Source: Streptococcus gallolyticus subsp. gallolyticus DSM 16831 (GTDB taxonomy: Bacteria > Bacillota > Bacilli > Lactobacillales > Streptococcaceae). Taken from it: DNA of 64,000 bases. The position numbers were made by a program, and so were the translations under genes. Positions within the stretch are counted from its first letter, which is position 1. The number at the start of each line of letters is the position of its first letter. The notes beneath the pieces are model-generated. The model searched no databases, was not told the origin of the DNA, and worked only from the letters and a program-made list of their open reading frames with translations. Positions 54,269-64,000 of this stretch are shown piece by piece. Where the stretch lies: contig NZ_CP018822.1 in NCBI RefSeq assembly GCF_002000985.1, positions 1,196,001 through 1,260,000 on the forward strand. The letters are read 5' to 3'.

Positions 54269-56812
54269 TTATTCAACTTCTGCAAGTGCTTCTTCGACAG
54301 CAACCTTACTTGTGCTAATCAAATCAAGGCGAGCAGAGATTTCTTTGATTCCCATTGCAATATTGCGGCTGATTGCCATATCATCAAGTTGTGGTTCAAA
54401 GAAAGCTTTGTATTCTGCAAGACGTTCAGCTGTTTTGAATGAATTGGCAGGATAGATAACAAATTTATCAAAACTCATGTCACCACCAAGCGCTGATTTA
54501 ATCCAAGCCCAGTTTTCACGTGCCCAAGTCCAGAACGCTCCTTGCGCAAAATCTTTTTCAAGGAATGGACGGTACCAACTCATTGCTAAGTCTTGTGGTT
54601 TCACAATGTCTTTGTTCTTCAAAGCGCTTAAGATACGTTCAACTGTAACTTCTGATTTTGTATTTGATAAAGCAGAAGCCAATTGACGACGGAAGTTACC
54701 ATCGTTTGTTTTCACGTAAGTATCGAGGTAAAGTGAAACAAGTTCTTCTGTTTCAGCGTGCTTGATTTGATTTGCCAAAACAGATAAGCGAATTGAAGCT
54801 GGAATAGTTTCGATATTACCTTTGTATTGATGGAAAATAGCTTCCGCTTTTGTCACAGCATCTTCGTTGTCTGCGTACAACATCAACGAAATCGTATTTT
54901 GACGAACCATTTCATCTTCGTCAGATTCTCCTGCTTGTGGTTCAAAGCCGAGGCGGTCGTAATTCTTTTGCATGAGGTGGCTAAGCAAGGCTTTAAATTG
55001 TGCTTGAGCTTGGCTTCCTTCTGTCAAGAAAACATCCAAACCTTCAACAACTTGTGAAATAGCCTCCGCTACCAAATAAGAAGTTTCATCAGCAAGTTTT
55101 GTCAATAATGGAACAAGTTCTGCGTATGAAATCTCACCACTTTCAGCAAGCAAACGGCGTTCTTGGATGACTTGAAGTTTTGAAACAGTATCAAGTTCAG
55201 TCAATTGTTCAAGAACAGCGTTCAACAATTCGCCTTTATAATTTGTGATGTAGTGAGCGGTATTTTCTGTATTGAGACGAAGAGCTCCTTCGTTTTGCGC
55301 TGCCAATTGGCTGTAATTTGGAATTTCAAGACGAGCTTCAGTCAACGTTTCTGGAAGTCCTTGCCAATTGCTATTAAGTGGAATTGGCCAAATACGATTT
55401 TCATCAACACCTTCACCGATGAAGAATTGTTTTTGGCTAAGAACAAGTGTATCATCAACAACTTCTGCTGTCACAACTGGATAACCAGGTTGTTCTAACC
55501 AAGCGTCCATGAAGGCTGCAACATCTTTTCCAGATGCTTCTGATAACGCATCCCAAAGATCACGACCAATAGTATTGCCATATTGGTGTTTTTCAAAGTA
55601 AATTTTCAAGCCAGCACGGAAATCGTCATCACCAAGCCAACGACGAAGCATGTGCATCAAGCGACTTCCTTTAGCATAAACAATGGCTGGGTCAAACAAA
55701 GTATTGATTTCATCAGGATGCTTAACTTCGACGTGCACAGATTGAACACCGTCAGTAGCATCACGTTGAAGCGCCAATGGGAGACCTGCTGTTTGGAAAT
55801 CTTCAAAGATATTCCATGAAGGCTCAATGGCATCAACAGAAACGTACTCCATCATATTGGCAAATGATTCATTGAGCCATAAATCATCCCACCATTTCAT
55901 TGTGACAAGGTTACCAAACCATTGGTGAGCCAATTCGTGTGCAACAACAAGTGCGACATTTTGACGACTCTTAACGGTAGAGTTATCGTCAACCAAAAGA
56001 TAAACTTCACGGTAAGTAACCAAGCCCCAGTTTTCCATCGCTCCAGCTGAGAAATCAGGAAGGGCAACATGGTATGAAAGTGGAATTGGATATTTGACGC
56101 CATAATAATCCTCGTAGAAATCAATAACACGAACAGCAATATCCAAAGCAAAGTCTAATGATTTAAGAGCGTGTGCTTTTGTTGAGAAAACACCAACTTC
56201 AGTACCATTTTTAGTTTTTGCAGTTTTACCTTGCAAATCCCCAAGAGCAAATGCGAGAAGGTATGATGACATGCGAGGTGTCGTATCGAATGTCCAAAGA
56301 CCAGTTTCCTTACGACGGTCAGCATCAACTTCTGGCATATTTGAAAGCACGATTTCACCTTCAGTTTGGTCAAATTTAATGCTCAAATCAAAAGTAGCTT
56401 TTGCTTCTGGTTCGTCCACACAAGGAAAAGCTTCGCGGGCAAAGTGACTTTCAAATTGTGTTGAGATGACTTCTTTTTTGACACCATCAACAGTGTAATA
56501 TGAAGGGTAGATACCTGTCATATTATCGGTAATCTTACCTGAGAACTCAAGAACAAGTGTCATTGTACCTGTTTCTGGTAGTTCAACATGGACAGCTTCG
56601 TTGTTGTTATCAATGGTAAACTCTAAGTTTTGATTGTCTAACAAAACAGAAGCAATGGCTAAATCTTTTTGGTGGAATGAAATAACATTATCTAAAGCCT
56701 CACCGCTAATGGCTACGTTACCTGAAAACGTTTTCGACTGACGGTTAATGTCAAGAAAAATATTATAATTTTCAGGAACAAACTTTTCAATAAAATGTTC
56801 TACAGTTTTCAT
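54269..56812 (-). CDS. pepN: Aminopeptidase N (lysyl aminopeptidase)
   Basis: 847 residues, M1 zinc metallopeptidase. GAMENWGLVTYRE substrate motif (about 255), HEXXH zinc site VVAHELAHQWFGN followed by the second Glu in WLNESFANMMEY, and an ERAP1-like C-terminal helical domain. It trims peptides in the cytoplasm in a proteolytic lactic lifestyle. Confidence 0.97.
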   Translation of the reverse strand: MKTVEHFIEKFVPENYNIFLDINRQSKTFSGNVAISGEALDNVISFHQKDLAIASVLLDNQNLEFTIDNNNEAVHVELPETGTMTLVLEFSGKITDNMTGIYPSYYTVDGVKKEVISTQFESHFAREAFPCVDEPEAKATFDLSIKFDQTEGEIVLSNMPEVDADRRKETGLWTFDTTPRMSSYLLAFALGDLQGKTAKTKNGTEVGVFSTKAHALKSLDFALDIAVRVIDFYEDYYGVKYPIPLSYHVALPDFSAGAMENWGLVTYREVYLLVDDNSTVKSRQNVALVVAHELAHQWFGNLVTMKWWDDLWLNESFANMMEYVSVDAIEPSWNIFEDFQTAGLPLALQRDATDGVQSVHVEVKHPDEINTLFDPAIVYAKGSRLMHMLRRWLGDDDFRAGLKIYFEKHQYGNTIGRDLWDALSEASGKDVAAFMDAWLEQPGYPVVTAEVVDDTLVLSQKQFFIGEGVDENRIWPIPLNSNWQGLPETLTEARLEIPNYSQLAAQNEGALRLNTENTAHYITNYKGELLNAVLEQLTELDTVSKLQVIQERRLLAESGEISYAELVPLLTKLADETSYLVAEAISQVVEGLDVFLTEGSQAQAQFKALLSHLMQKNYDRLGFEPQAGESDEDEMVRQNTISLMLYADNEDAVTKAEAIFHQYKGNIETIPASIRLSVLANQIKHAETEELVSLYLDTYVKTNDGNFRRQLASALSNTKSEVTVERILSALKNKDIVKPQDLAMSWYRPFLEKDFAQGAFWTWARENWAWIKSALGGDMSFDKFVIYPANSFKTAERLAEYKAFFEPQLDDMAISRNIAMGIKEISARLDLISTSKVAVEEALAEVE

Positions 56813-56993
56813 ATAACTCCTTTAAAATATAGAAATGAGGACTAACAACCGTTCTCCCCCATATCCCTTAATCTTTTAAATAATTCTGACAATACTTACT
56901 ATGAAATAATCGTGTCTTTAAATTAATGATGGTTAAGTACTATCAAACTACATTATTATATCACAAACCTAAATATCTGTCAGTTTTAAAAAA

Positions 56994-57022
56994 TAAAACA
57001 AAAAGAAGGTCACTCCTTCTCT
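56994..57022 (-). terminator. Terminator after phoU
   Basis: Minus strand AGAAGG-AGTGA-CCTTCT then TTTTG. Confidence 0.75.
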
Positions 57023-57034
57023 TTGTCTCTCGTA

Positions 57035-57688
57035 TTACAGCTCAATGATTTTACCAGTTTTAAGGTAAACAACCCATTCACAAATATTACGAGCGTAGTC
57101 ACCAATACGTTCTAAGTAAGTGATAACTTGTAGGTATTCTTTCCCGGCAAAAACGGTGTCAGGTTGTTGGCGGATTGACTCAACAGCCATATTTTGAATG
57201 TCACGGAAATAGTTATCAATCACTTCGTCTGATGCGGCCACTTCGTAAGCACGTTCTTCATCTCCTGTGATATAAACATCCAAAGCTTCTTCTACCATGT
57301 CGCGCACAGCTTTACCCATTTTTTTGATTTCTGCTTCGACTTCTGGTAAACGTTCTTCGCCTTTTACACGGATGGTTGCTTTAGCGATTGAAGCTGCGTG
57401 GTCACCCATGCGTTCAACATCGCTTGAAGCTTTTAAAACTGTAATAACAGTACGTAAATCTTGAGAAACTGGTTGTTGCAATGCAATGATTTCAAGTGAT
57501 TTTTTCTCTAATTTTGTTTCGAAATTATTGACAATTTCATCACCTTCGATAACTTCTTTAGCTAATTCACGATCATGGCTGATGAATGCTCGAACGGTCT
57601 TATTGATTTGTGAAAGGACTTCAGTCCCCATTGCGTAAAATTGATTGTGTAATTTTTCTAATTCGTCGTCAAATTTTGACCTTAACAT
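57035..57688 (-). CDS. phoU: Phosphate transport regulator PhoU
   Basis: 217 residues, all-helical with two three-helix repeats. Metal-binding motifs ASSDVERMGDHAASIA (about 85) and TYLERIGDYARNICEW (about 188). It restrains Pst uptake and Pho signalling. Last gene of the pst operon. Confidence 0.95.
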   Translation of the reverse strand: MLRSKFDDELEKLHNQFYAMGTEVLSQINKTVRAFISHDRELAKEVIEGDEIVNNFETKLEKKSLEIIALQQPVSQDLRTVITVLKASSDVERMGDHAASIAKATIRVKGEERLPEVEAEIKKMGKAVRDMVEEALDVYITGDEERAYEVAASDEVIDNYFRDIQNMAVESIRQQPDTVFAGKEYLQVITYLERIGDYARNICEWVVYLKTGKIIEL

Positions 57689-57718
57689 AATACCATCTCC
57701 TTTTTCAAGCTGCTAAGA

Positions 57719-58477
57719 CTAACCAAATTTTCCTGTAATATAATCTTCTGTTTCTTTTCGTTTAGGGTCCATGAACATTTCATGTGTTTTTCCATATTCA
57801 ATAAGGTCACCACCGAGGAAAAATCCTGTTCGGTCTGAAATACGTGAAGCTTGTTGCATTGAACGTGTTACGATAAGCATTGTATATTTATCTTTCAAAC
57901 CATAAAGTGTATCCTCCACTTTACCTGCTGAGATTGGGTCAAGCGCTGATGTTGGTTCATCTAATAAAATGATTTTAGGACTTGTTGCTAAAACACGAGC
58001 TACACACACACGTTGTTGCTGACCACCTGATAAGCCAAGCGCAGAATCGTGCAATCTATCCTTAACTTCGTCCCAGATAGAGGCACCGATAAGTGATGAT
58101 TCGACGGCTTCATCAAGAACTTGCTTATCTTTAATTCCTTTCAAACGTAAACCGTAAACGACATTTTCATAGATTGACATTGGAAATGGATTAGGTTGTT
58201 GGAAAACCATGCCGATTTCTTTGCGAAGTTCAACCGTATCTGTTCGTGGGCTATAAATATTATGACCGTTATAAGTGATTGAACCTGTCAATGTTACTTC
58301 AGGATTAAGGTCACCCATGCGGTTAATCGACCGCAAAAGTGTTGATTTTCCTGAACCAGAAGGTCCGATTAAGGCTGTGATTTCATTAGGATAGAAATCC
58401 ATAGACACATTATTTAAAGCTTTTTTCTTATTATAGTAGACAGATAAGTCACTCACTCTTAAAATAGGTTCTGTCAT
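57719..58477 (-). CDS. pstB2: Phosphate ABC transporter ATPase PstB2
   Basis: 252 residues. Walker [10 protein letters not shown] (about 39), signature LSGGQQQRV (about 149) and Walker [13 protein letters not shown] are intact. The H-loop, VTHNMQQ in PstB1, reads VTRSMQQ: residue 205 is Arg instead of the usual His. It probably works as a heterodimer with PstB1. Second of two tandem pstB genes. Confidence 0.93.
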   Translation of the reverse strand: MTEPILRVSDLSVYYNKKKALNNVSMDFYPNEITALIGPSGSGKSTLLRSINRMGDLNPEVTLTGSITYNGHNIYSPRTDTVELRKEIGMVFQQPNPFPMSIYENVVYGLRLKGIKDKQVLDEAVESSLIGASIWDEVKDRLHDSALGLSGGQQQRVCVARVLATSPKIILLDEPTSALDPISAGKVEDTLYGLKDKYTMLIVTRSMQQASRISDRTGFFLGGDLIEYGKTHEMFMDPKRKETEDYITGKFG

Positions 58478-58488
58478 GTCTTTCCTTT

Positions 58489-59292
58489 CTAACCAAAATG
58501 TCCAGACACATAATCACTAGTAGATTGCAATTTCGCATTTTGGAAGATGTTATTCGTTTTATCGTACTCAATCAAATCTCCCAAATAGAAGAATGCTGTG
58601 TAATCACTAGCACGAGCTGCTTGTTGCATATTGTGCGTTACGATAATAATGGTATAATCTTTCTTCAATTCAAACATGGTATCTTCCAACTGCATTGTAG
58701 CAACTGGGTCCAAAGCTGACGCTGGTTCATCCATTAGAAGAATGTCAGGTTTAACAGCAATGGCTCGCGCGATACACAAACGTTGCTGCTGACCGCCTGA
58801 AAGCGTGAAGGCTGATTTATGCAAATCATCTTTCACTTGGTCCCAAAGCGCAGCTTGTTTTAAAGAGGTTTCAACAATTTCATCTAAGAATTGTTTGTCT
58901 TTCACACCTGCTCGTTCATAGGCAAATGTGATATTTTTATAAATAGATTTTGCAAATGGGTTAGGACGTTGGAAAACCATACCAATGTGTTTGCGCATTT
59001 CATAAACATTGATATTTTTGGCGTTAACGTCAATACCTTCATATAAAATTTCACCCGTTACTTTGGCAATATCAATAGTGTCATTCATTCGGTTCAAACT
59101 ACGAAGAAATGTTGATTTGCCACATCCAGATGGACCAATAAGGGCAGTGATTTTATTTTTTTCAAACTGCATATCAATCCCTTTGATTGCCTCTTTTTGA
59201 CCATAATAAACATGAAGGTCTTTCGTTGCTAAGGCAAGCTTTTCTTCTGGAAATGTAATAATATGTCTTTCGTTCCAATTATATTCTGTCAT
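58489..59292 (-). CDS. pstB1: Phosphate ABC transporter ATPase PstB1
   Basis: 267 residues. Walker [10 protein letters not shown], signature LSGGQQQRL, Walker [13 protein letters not shown] and H-loop VTHNMQQ, all canonical. It energises phosphate import by PstCA. An N-terminal extension of about 20 residues ([14 protein letters not shown]) precedes the fold. Followed by pstB2 after 11 bp. Confidence 0.95.
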   Translation of the reverse strand: MTEYNWNERHIITFPEEKLALATKDLHVYYGQKEAIKGIDMQFEKNKITALIGPSGCGKSTFLRSLNRMNDTIDIAKVTGEILYEGIDVNAKNINVYEMRKHIGMVFQRPNPFAKSIYKNITFAYERAGVKDKQFLDEIVETSLKQAALWDQVKDDLHKSAFTLSGGQQQRLCIARAIAVKPDILLMDEPASALDPVATMQLEDTMFELKKDYTIIIVTHNMQQAARASDYTAFFYLGDLIEYDKTNNIFQNAKLQSTSDYVSGHFG

Positions 59293-59302
59293 TTCTTCTC
59301 CT

Positions 59303-60190
59303 TTAGTTTGCCGACGTTAATTTCGCATGAAGTTTCTTACCGATATAACGAGCTGATAGGTTGAAAATGAGGATGAAAACCAAGAGAACTGCAGCGCTTC
59401 CTTGTGAAACTTGTGTTGCATCAGGAATAGTGCCTTCACTATTGACTTTCCAAATGTGAACAGCGAGCGTTTCAGCTTGACGGAAGATAGAAATCGGACT
59501 TGTCACACTAAGTGGGTTCCAATTTGACCAATCAAGAGCTGGCGCAGATTGCCCCGCTGTGTAAATGAGCGCGGCTGCTTCACCAAAGATACGTCCTGAA
59601 GCAAGCACAATACCAGTAACAATACTTGGCAAAGCTTCTGGTACAACAACGTGAACAACTGTTTCCCAACGTGATAAACCAAGTGCAAGCCCTGCTTCAC
59701 GTTGCGTATGGTGAACATTACGAAGACCATCTTCAACATTACGTGTCATTTGTGGCAGATTAAATACGGTTAAGGCAAGGGCACCAGAGATAATTGAGAA
59801 ACCGTATTGAAATTGAACAACAAAAATAAGGTAACCAAACAATCCAACAACAACTGATGGTAGAGATGATAGAATTTCAATACAAGTTCTAATGAAATTC
59901 GTAAAACGCCCTTTTTTAGCGTATTCAGATAAGTAAATTCCTGCTCCCATTGATAGCGGAATTGAAATAATCAATGTAATCACTAAAAGAAAGAGAGAAT
60001 TGTACAGCTGAATACCAATACCACCGCCAGCTTGATAAGATGATGATTTTCCTGTTAAGAAAGACCAGCTAACGTGTGGTAAACCATTAACCAAGATATA
60101 AAGTAGCAAAGATGCCAAAATTGCAACAATAATTCCAGCGATTGTATAGAGAACTCCTGTTGCTAATTTATCAATTTTTTTAGCGTGCAT
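59303..60190 (-). CDS. pstA: Phosphate ABC transporter permease PstA
   Basis: 295 residues, six helices. The ATPase-contact (EAA) loop reads [25 protein letters not shown]. Start overlaps pstC by 11 bp. Paired with PstC as the channel. Confidence 0.95.
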   Translation of the reverse strand: MHAKKIDKLATGVLYTIAGIIVAILASLLLYILVNGLPHVSWSFLTGKSSSYQAGGGIGIQLYNSLFLLVITLIISIPLSMGAGIYLSEYAKKGRFTNFIRTCIEILSSLPSVVVGLFGYLIFVVQFQYGFSIISGALALTVFNLPQMTRNVEDGLRNVHHTQREAGLALGLSRWETVVHVVVPEALPSIVTGIVLASGRIFGEAAALIYTAGQSAPALDWSNWNPLSVTSPISIFRQAETLAVHIWKVNSEGTIPDATQVSQGSAAVLLVFILIFNLSARYIGKKLHAKLTSAN

Positions 60191-61097
60191 AATTTCTCTT
60201 TCTTTCTCTTGTAATAAATTTCACGAGCATATTAAATCCTAAACTCATAATGAGCAAGACTAAAGCTAGTGACCAAAGAACATTATTTTGGACAGTTCCC
60301 ATGACTGTGTTACCAATTCCCATTGTCAACACAGAGGTCAAGGTCGCTGCTGGTGTTGTTAATGATGTAGGAACAACGGCTGAGTTTCCGACAACCATTT
60401 GAATGGCTAAGGCTTCACCAAAAGCACGAGCCATACCAAAAATCACCGCTGTAAAAATCCCAGGTCGAGCAGCATTCAAGATAACACGCCAGATTGTTTG
60501 CCAACGAGTAGCCCCCATAGCAAGGCTGGCTTCTTTATAATGTCTTGGGACTGCTTTCAAACTATCCACCGTCATAAAGGTAACTGTCGGTAGAATCATA
60601 ACAAAAAGAACACAGACACCTGATAAAATGCCAAAACCTGTTCCACCAAAAATCGAACGAACAAATGGTACGATAACTTGCAGACCAATAAAACCATAAA
60701 CAACAGAAGGGATTCCTGTCAATAATTCGATAGCTGGTTGCAAAATCTTAGCACCGTATTTTGGTGATACTTCTGTCATAAATACCGCTGCTCCGATAGC
60801 AATCGGAGTCGCAATTAAAGCAGATAGAATAGTTACAATAAATGACCCCAAAATCATTGGTAGAGCTCCAAAAGAGCCTGAACTTGGATCCCATTTACTT
60901 CCAAAAAGGAATGTTAGCGGGTTGACACCATCAACAAAGAAGGTAGACAATCCTTTTTGCGCAACGAAAATTAAAATCATTGCAACGATAAAAACAATTA
61001 GTACCAAACAGAAAAGGGTTAACCCTTTCCCGAATTTTTCTAATCGAGAATTTTTTGAAGGTGAGGTTAATTGTTTCTCAAGTTCTTGATTTCTCAT
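60180..61097 (-). CDS. pstC: Phosphate ABC transporter permease PstC
   Basis: 305 residues, six helices. VYGFIGLQVIVPFVRS and the contact loop YKEASLAMGATRWQTIWRVIL. It follows pstS by 9 bp. Confidence 0.95.
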   Translation of the reverse strand: MRNQELEKQLTSPSKNSRLEKFGKGLTLFCLVLIVFIVAMILIFVAQKGLSTFFVDGVNPLTFLFGSKWDPSSGSFGALPMILGSFIVTILSALIATPIAIGAAVFMTEVSPKYGAKILQPAIELLTGIPSVVYGFIGLQVIVPFVRSIFGGTGFGILSGVCVLFVMILPTVTFMTVDSLKAVPRHYKEASLAMGATRWQTIWRVILNAARPGIFTAVIFGMARAFGEALAIQMVVGNSAVVPTSLTTPAATLTSVLTMGIGNTVMGTVQNNVLWSLALVLLIMSLGFNMLVKFITRERKRNYAR

Positions 61098-61106
61098 AAC
61101 GTCTCC

Positions 61107-61973
61107 TTATTTTTCAGTTACTGTGCCATCAGCTGACTTAGTAACTTGCATATCATTGACTGAAATATAACCCATTTGTTCAACAATGCCTTTTTGAACT
61201 TCATCACTCATGACATAATCTAAAAATTCTTTTGTCAAGCCTGTTGGCTCACCTTTAGTGTACATATGTTCATATGACCAAAGTGGCCAATTATTTGTTG
61301 TTACATTTTCAGCAGTTGGTTCATAACCATTTAGACTGATTGTTTTCACAGAATCATCAACATAGGCAAAAGCAAGATATGAAATCGCACCTGGAGTCTG
61401 TGATACGATAGATTTCACCATACCATTTGAATCCTGCTCTTGGCTTTGTACGGCTGACTCACCATTCATAATAACACTATCAAATGTTGCACGTGATCCT
61501 GAGCTTGCTGCACGGTTAATAATTGAAATTTCCAAATCTTGACCGCCAACTTCTTTCCAGTTTGTAATTTCACCTGTAAAAATCTTTCGAAGTTGTTCTG
61601 TCGTTAAATTATCAACTTTGACATTATCGTTAATAATAACAGCAAGTCCAGCTACTGCTACTTGATGATCAACCAATTGGTCAGCATCGATACCGTCTTT
61701 TTCTTCAGCAAAAACATCACTATTCCCAATTTGGACTGCTCCTGATTGAACTTGAGAAAGTCCTGTACCAGATCCTCCACCTTGAACATTGACTGTTTTT
61801 CCAATATTGGCTGTTCCAAATTCATCAGCTGCAGCTTCAACAAGAGGCTGAAGCGCTGTTGAACCAACGCTGGTAATTGATTGACCTTTATCAATCCAAC
61901 TAGCACAACCTGACAAAATGATAGAAACTGAAGTAATTAGCAGTAAAAAGCTAAGTTTTTTCATTTTTTTCAT
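61107..61973 (-). CDS. pstS: Phosphate-binding lipoprotein PstS
   Basis: 288 residues. Signal peptide with lipobox LSGC (Cys about 23), then the phosphate-binding fold: [33 protein letters not shown] and [17 protein letters not shown], whose Ser/Gly/Arg loops bind phosphate. Outer receptor of the Pst importer. First gene of the pstSCAB1B2-phoU operon. Confidence 0.96.
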   Translation of the reverse strand: MKKMKKLSFLLLITSVSIILSGCASWIDKGQSITSVGSTALQPLVEAAADEFGTANIGKTVNVQGGGSGTGLSQVQSGAVQIGNSDVFAEEKDGIDADQLVDHQVAVAGLAVIINDNVKVDNLTTEQLRKIFTGEITNWKEVGGQDLEISIINRAASSGSRATFDSVIMNGESAVQSQEQDSNGMVKSIVSQTPGAISYLAFAYVDDSVKTISLNGYEPTAENVTTNNWPLWSYEHMYTKGEPTGLTKEFLDYVMSDEVQKGIVEQMGYISVNDMQVTKSADGTVTEK

Positions 61974-62009
61974 TTGTGATTCCTACTTAATCTTGAAAAT
62001 AAAAAGTAA

Positions 62010-62027
62010 TTTACATGAAGTGTTACA
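62010..62027 (-). promoter_or_regulatory. Direct repeat upstream of pstS, possible Pho box
   Basis: Minus strand TGTAAC-N6-TGTAAA, two hexamers 12 bp apart, 37 bp before the pstS ATG. PhoP-type regulators bind hexamer direct repeats with about one-turn spacing. The regulator is not in the window. Confidence 0.35.
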
Positions 62028-62115
62028 AATACCTCACAAAGAAATAGTAACATATCAAGCAGGCATTTGCAAAGTGCTTTTCTTCCTATTTAACATAAAT
62101 TGTATCTGTAACAGT

Positions 62116-63426
62116 TTACGAATAAAAACGCAGTCCCTTAGGGAAGTAATTTTTCAGAATATTTCCAGTAATTTTGGCAAAGCCTATGCCATTGCCATTT
62201 ATCGACACCAGATACCAGCCATTTTGAATTGGCTCTTCCAATTTGACAATATTTCCAGATGCATAAACCTTGAACTGTTCTATATCAATTTTCACGAACT
62301 GTTCTACGTCATCAGGTGATAATGAAAGCCCCAAAGCAAACGAAGGTTCAAATCGATTTTTCTTAAAGGTTCCCAAATGAAGCCCATTACGTACGATTTT
62401 GAGTTTTCCTAAGTCTGGCAAACCTTCTGGCAATAGATAAAGATTATCTCCAAAAGTTTGTAAGATTCCTGCTAAATCAACTTTGATATGTTGCTTTGCG
62501 AAATCTTGCCAAAGTTTTAGTTGAGCCTTGGTAAGATTGGATTTTACAGGCTTAACAGAACGTGCTTCTGCTGTTCTTGTATCACGTAGTTTTGCAACAA
62601 ATTGCCCTTCTCCTTTAAAATGATGTGGGTACATGCGCGCAACTTGTGGCAAATCTATCCCTTCCACCATGCCATTTATTTTTTCAATATCAACAAGTTC
62701 CAGATAATCATACTTGTCTAAAAGCCACTTAACCACTCCTTCGTTTTCTTCTGGCGACCAAGTGCATGTTGAATAAACAAGCGTTCCACCAATGGCTAAC
62801 ATTTTCATGGCTTCTTCTAAAATTTCTTTTTGAAGCGTAGCACATTCTGCAGGATAGTCCTCATGCCAATATTGCGTGGCTGCAGGGTCTTTACGAAACA
62901 TTCCCTCACCTGAACACGGTCCGTCAAAAACGATAAGGTCAAAATAGTATTTGAATACTTTGGCAAGTTTTTGTGAACTTTCATTGGTAACAACGACATT
63001 TCGAGCCCCAAAACGTTCAATATTTTCTACGAGAACTTTACTACGCTTGCTAGAAATTTCATTACTGACTAAGACGCCAGTATTATTCATATAGCTAAGC
63101 AAATGCGTCGATTTGCCACCTGGTGCTGCTGCTAAATCAAGCACGCGCATATTTTCCTGTGGTGCTGCGACTTGAGCAACCATTTGTGCTGCTGGTTCCT
63201 GCGAATAAACAAGCCCTGAAACATGTTCTGGAGACTTGCCAGAAACCTTGCCATAATGCCCCCATGGTGTGTTAGGAATTGGGGTATCAAATGTCTGTTG
63301 AACATTTTTTAGAGGATTCACACGAAATCCTGAGATAGCTTCTTGGTCAAATGTCGCTAGAAAATCATCTGCTTCATCTCCAAGAATATTACGGTATTTT
63401 TCAATAAATTTTTCAGGTAATAACAT
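62116..63426 (-). CDS. RsmF/NOP2-type rRNA (cytosine-C5) methyltransferase
   Basis: 436 residues. SAM site LDLAAAPGGKSTHLLSYM (about 107), catalytic cysteines in FDGPCSGEGMFRKD and VYSTCTWSPEENEG, and a C-terminal RNA-binding region (about 300-436) of the RsmF type. It methylates a cytosine of 16S rRNA, position not deducible here. Separate from pst, about 140 bp upstream. Confidence 0.93.
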   Translation of the reverse strand: MLLPEKFIEKYRNILGDEADDFLATFDQEAISGFRVNPLKNVQQTFDTPIPNTPWGHYGKVSGKSPEHVSGLVYSQEPAAQMVAQVAAPQENMRVLDLAAAPGGKSTHLLSYMNNTGVLVSNEISSKRSKVLVENIERFGARNVVVTNESSQKLAKVFKYYFDLIVFDGPCSGEGMFRKDPAATQYWHEDYPAECATLQKEILEEAMKMLAIGGTLVYSTCTWSPEENEGVVKWLLDKYDYLELVDIEKINGMVEGIDLPQVARMYPHHFKGEGQFVAKLRDTRTAEARSVKPVKSNLTKAQLKLWQDFAKQHIKVDLAGILQTFGDNLYLLPEGLPDLGKLKIVRNGLHLGTFKKNRFEPSFALGLSLSPDDVEQFVKIDIEQFKVYASGNIVKLEEPIQNGWYLVSINGNGIGFAKITGNILKNYFPKGLRFYS

Positions 63427-63484
63427 ACTTATATGATAACAATTTCACATACCAATTACAACTATCGCGCGGCTTTTTAAAATA

Positions 63485-63513
63485 AAAAAGCTAAGGTTTA
63501 TTGCCTTAGCTTT
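63485..63513 (-). terminator. Terminator after the last membrane protein gene
   Basis: Minus strand AAAGCTAAGG / CCTTAGCTTT then TTTA, with a 7-nt loop. Confidence 0.85.
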
Positions 63514-63568
63514 GCTGTCCTATTTAGTATTAATCTACTATCGTATAACTTGATTAAGTTGTGAAAAA

Positions 63569-64000
63569 CTAATCCTTGCCCAATTTGATTTCTGGGAAAT
63601 GCTGTGCAACATATTCGAACATCGGTTGAAGTTCGCTGTCAGTCGTTTTTCCAATATTTTTAATTGAAATGCTTTTCTGCTTTTTATTTTTTGTAATACC
63701 GATAAGCATTGAATTTCGTCCAATTGTAATAAAAGTCCGTTTGATTTTAATGACATAATGATAAAGTTGTTGAATATCATTTAAATCCATGATAGCAAAG
63801 GCACCATAGTAAGAAACCAAATGGTGTCTATAAATAGTAAGTTTTAATTTATCGTTAGAATATCCTGCTATATCTTGCAAATGTTCAATCGAACCATTTA
63901 GCTCAGGATATTCTGCATAAAACTCGCTGAAAGCTTTAGTCGTTTTTGCTTTGGTTACAAAACTTAGAACAATTAAAAATACTCCGATTCCACCAATAAT
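63569..64000 (-). CDS. Membrane-anchored hypothetical protein, 5' part beyond window
   Basis: The frame stays open to the window edge, so the start is missing. The visible 143 residues begin with a hydrophobic helix (IIGGIGVFLIVLSFVTKAK), followed by a cytoplasmic or external domain with SEFYAEYPELNG and ending FPEIKLGKD. No family recognised. A TTG at 63880 could start a shorter form, but the reading before it is coding-like. Confidence 0.6.
   Translation of the reverse strand: MIGGIGVFLIVLSFVTKAKTTKAFSEFYAEYPELNGSIEHLQDIAGYSNDKLKLTIYRHHLVSYYGAFAIMDLNDIQQLYHYVIKIKRTFITIGRNSMLIGITKNKKQKSISIKNIGKTTDSELQPMFEYVAQHFPEIKLGKD

Noticed and set aside
62113-62126. TACGAATA, a perfect cin-box core on the plus strand near the rsmF-type gene end
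   Set aside because: No plus-strand gene follows. The bases encode the C-terminus of the minus-strand methyltransferase, so it is most likely chance.
63538-63780. 80-codon frame at the right edge
   Set aside because: Overlaps the better-supported frame that continues to the window edge and begins with a membrane helix.

Overview
The window looks like chromosome of a low-GC streptococcus, most likely of the Streptococcus bovis/equinus complex (S. gallolyticus, infantarius, equinus and relatives). This rests on the low GC, the gene repertoire (gyrA-srtA, ldh-nox, coaA-rpsT, ciaRH-pepN-pst, split coaB/coaC, satD) and a gene order from about 37 to 62 kb that I recall from S. mutans. The species is inference. 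I saw no rRNA, tRNA, CRISPR array, transposase or intact prophage.

Layout. 0-5.2 kb: an antimicrobial-peptide (bacitracin-type) resistance module with an ABC transporter (mbrAB/bceAB type) and two-component system (mbrCD), preceded by two unlisted 35-39 residue membrane proteins and followed by a truncated XRE repressor gene. 5.2-14.9 kb: housekeeping genes on the minus strand (TIM-barrel isomerase, trmFO, a satD operon, topA, dprA, maa, rnhB, rbgA). 15.1-16.5 kb: a plus-strand DUF4231 gene and an islet of four tiny minus-strand genes, one resembling phage GDY-type proteins. 16.6-25.3 kb: an ABC-F protein, a vitamin B6 salvage pair with divergent pdxR, lysine-pathway genes dapA and asd, the asd small RNA, and cls. 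25.3-30.8 kb: fhs and a four-gene cell-surface glycan-type cluster. 30.9-34.8 kb: coaB-coaC-panT and phosphoglucomutase on the plus strand. 34.9-43.7 kb: a non-canonical Nramp protein, a secreted DUF1002 protein, a VOC protein, srtA, gyrA, ldh and nox. 43.8-51.9 kb: a nucleoside ABC importer with deoC, a methyltransferase, coaA and rpsT. 52-62 kb: ciaRH, pepN and the complete pst phosphate operon with phoU. The end holds an rRNA methyltransferase and a truncated membrane protein gene.

How they fit together. CoA synthesis is represented by pantothenate uptake (panT), pantothenate kinase (coaA) and split coaB/coaC. ldh and nox share the job of NAD+ regeneration, and ldh carries a Rex-like box. 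asd and dapA supply the diaminopimelate/lysine branch. Uptake of B6, pantothenate, nucleosides and phosphate fits an auxotrophic lactic lifestyle. A cin-box before dprA points to ComX-controlled competence.

The most notable non-textbook signals are the two small membrane proteins behind a BceR-like box, a recurring palindrome TAGTATT-NN-AATACTA, three TTATAA-centred sites spaced exactly 28 bp at the satD promoter, two apparently leaderless genes, the tiny-gene islet, an Nramp protein without the metal-binding motifs, and a PstB paralogue lacking the H-loop histidine.
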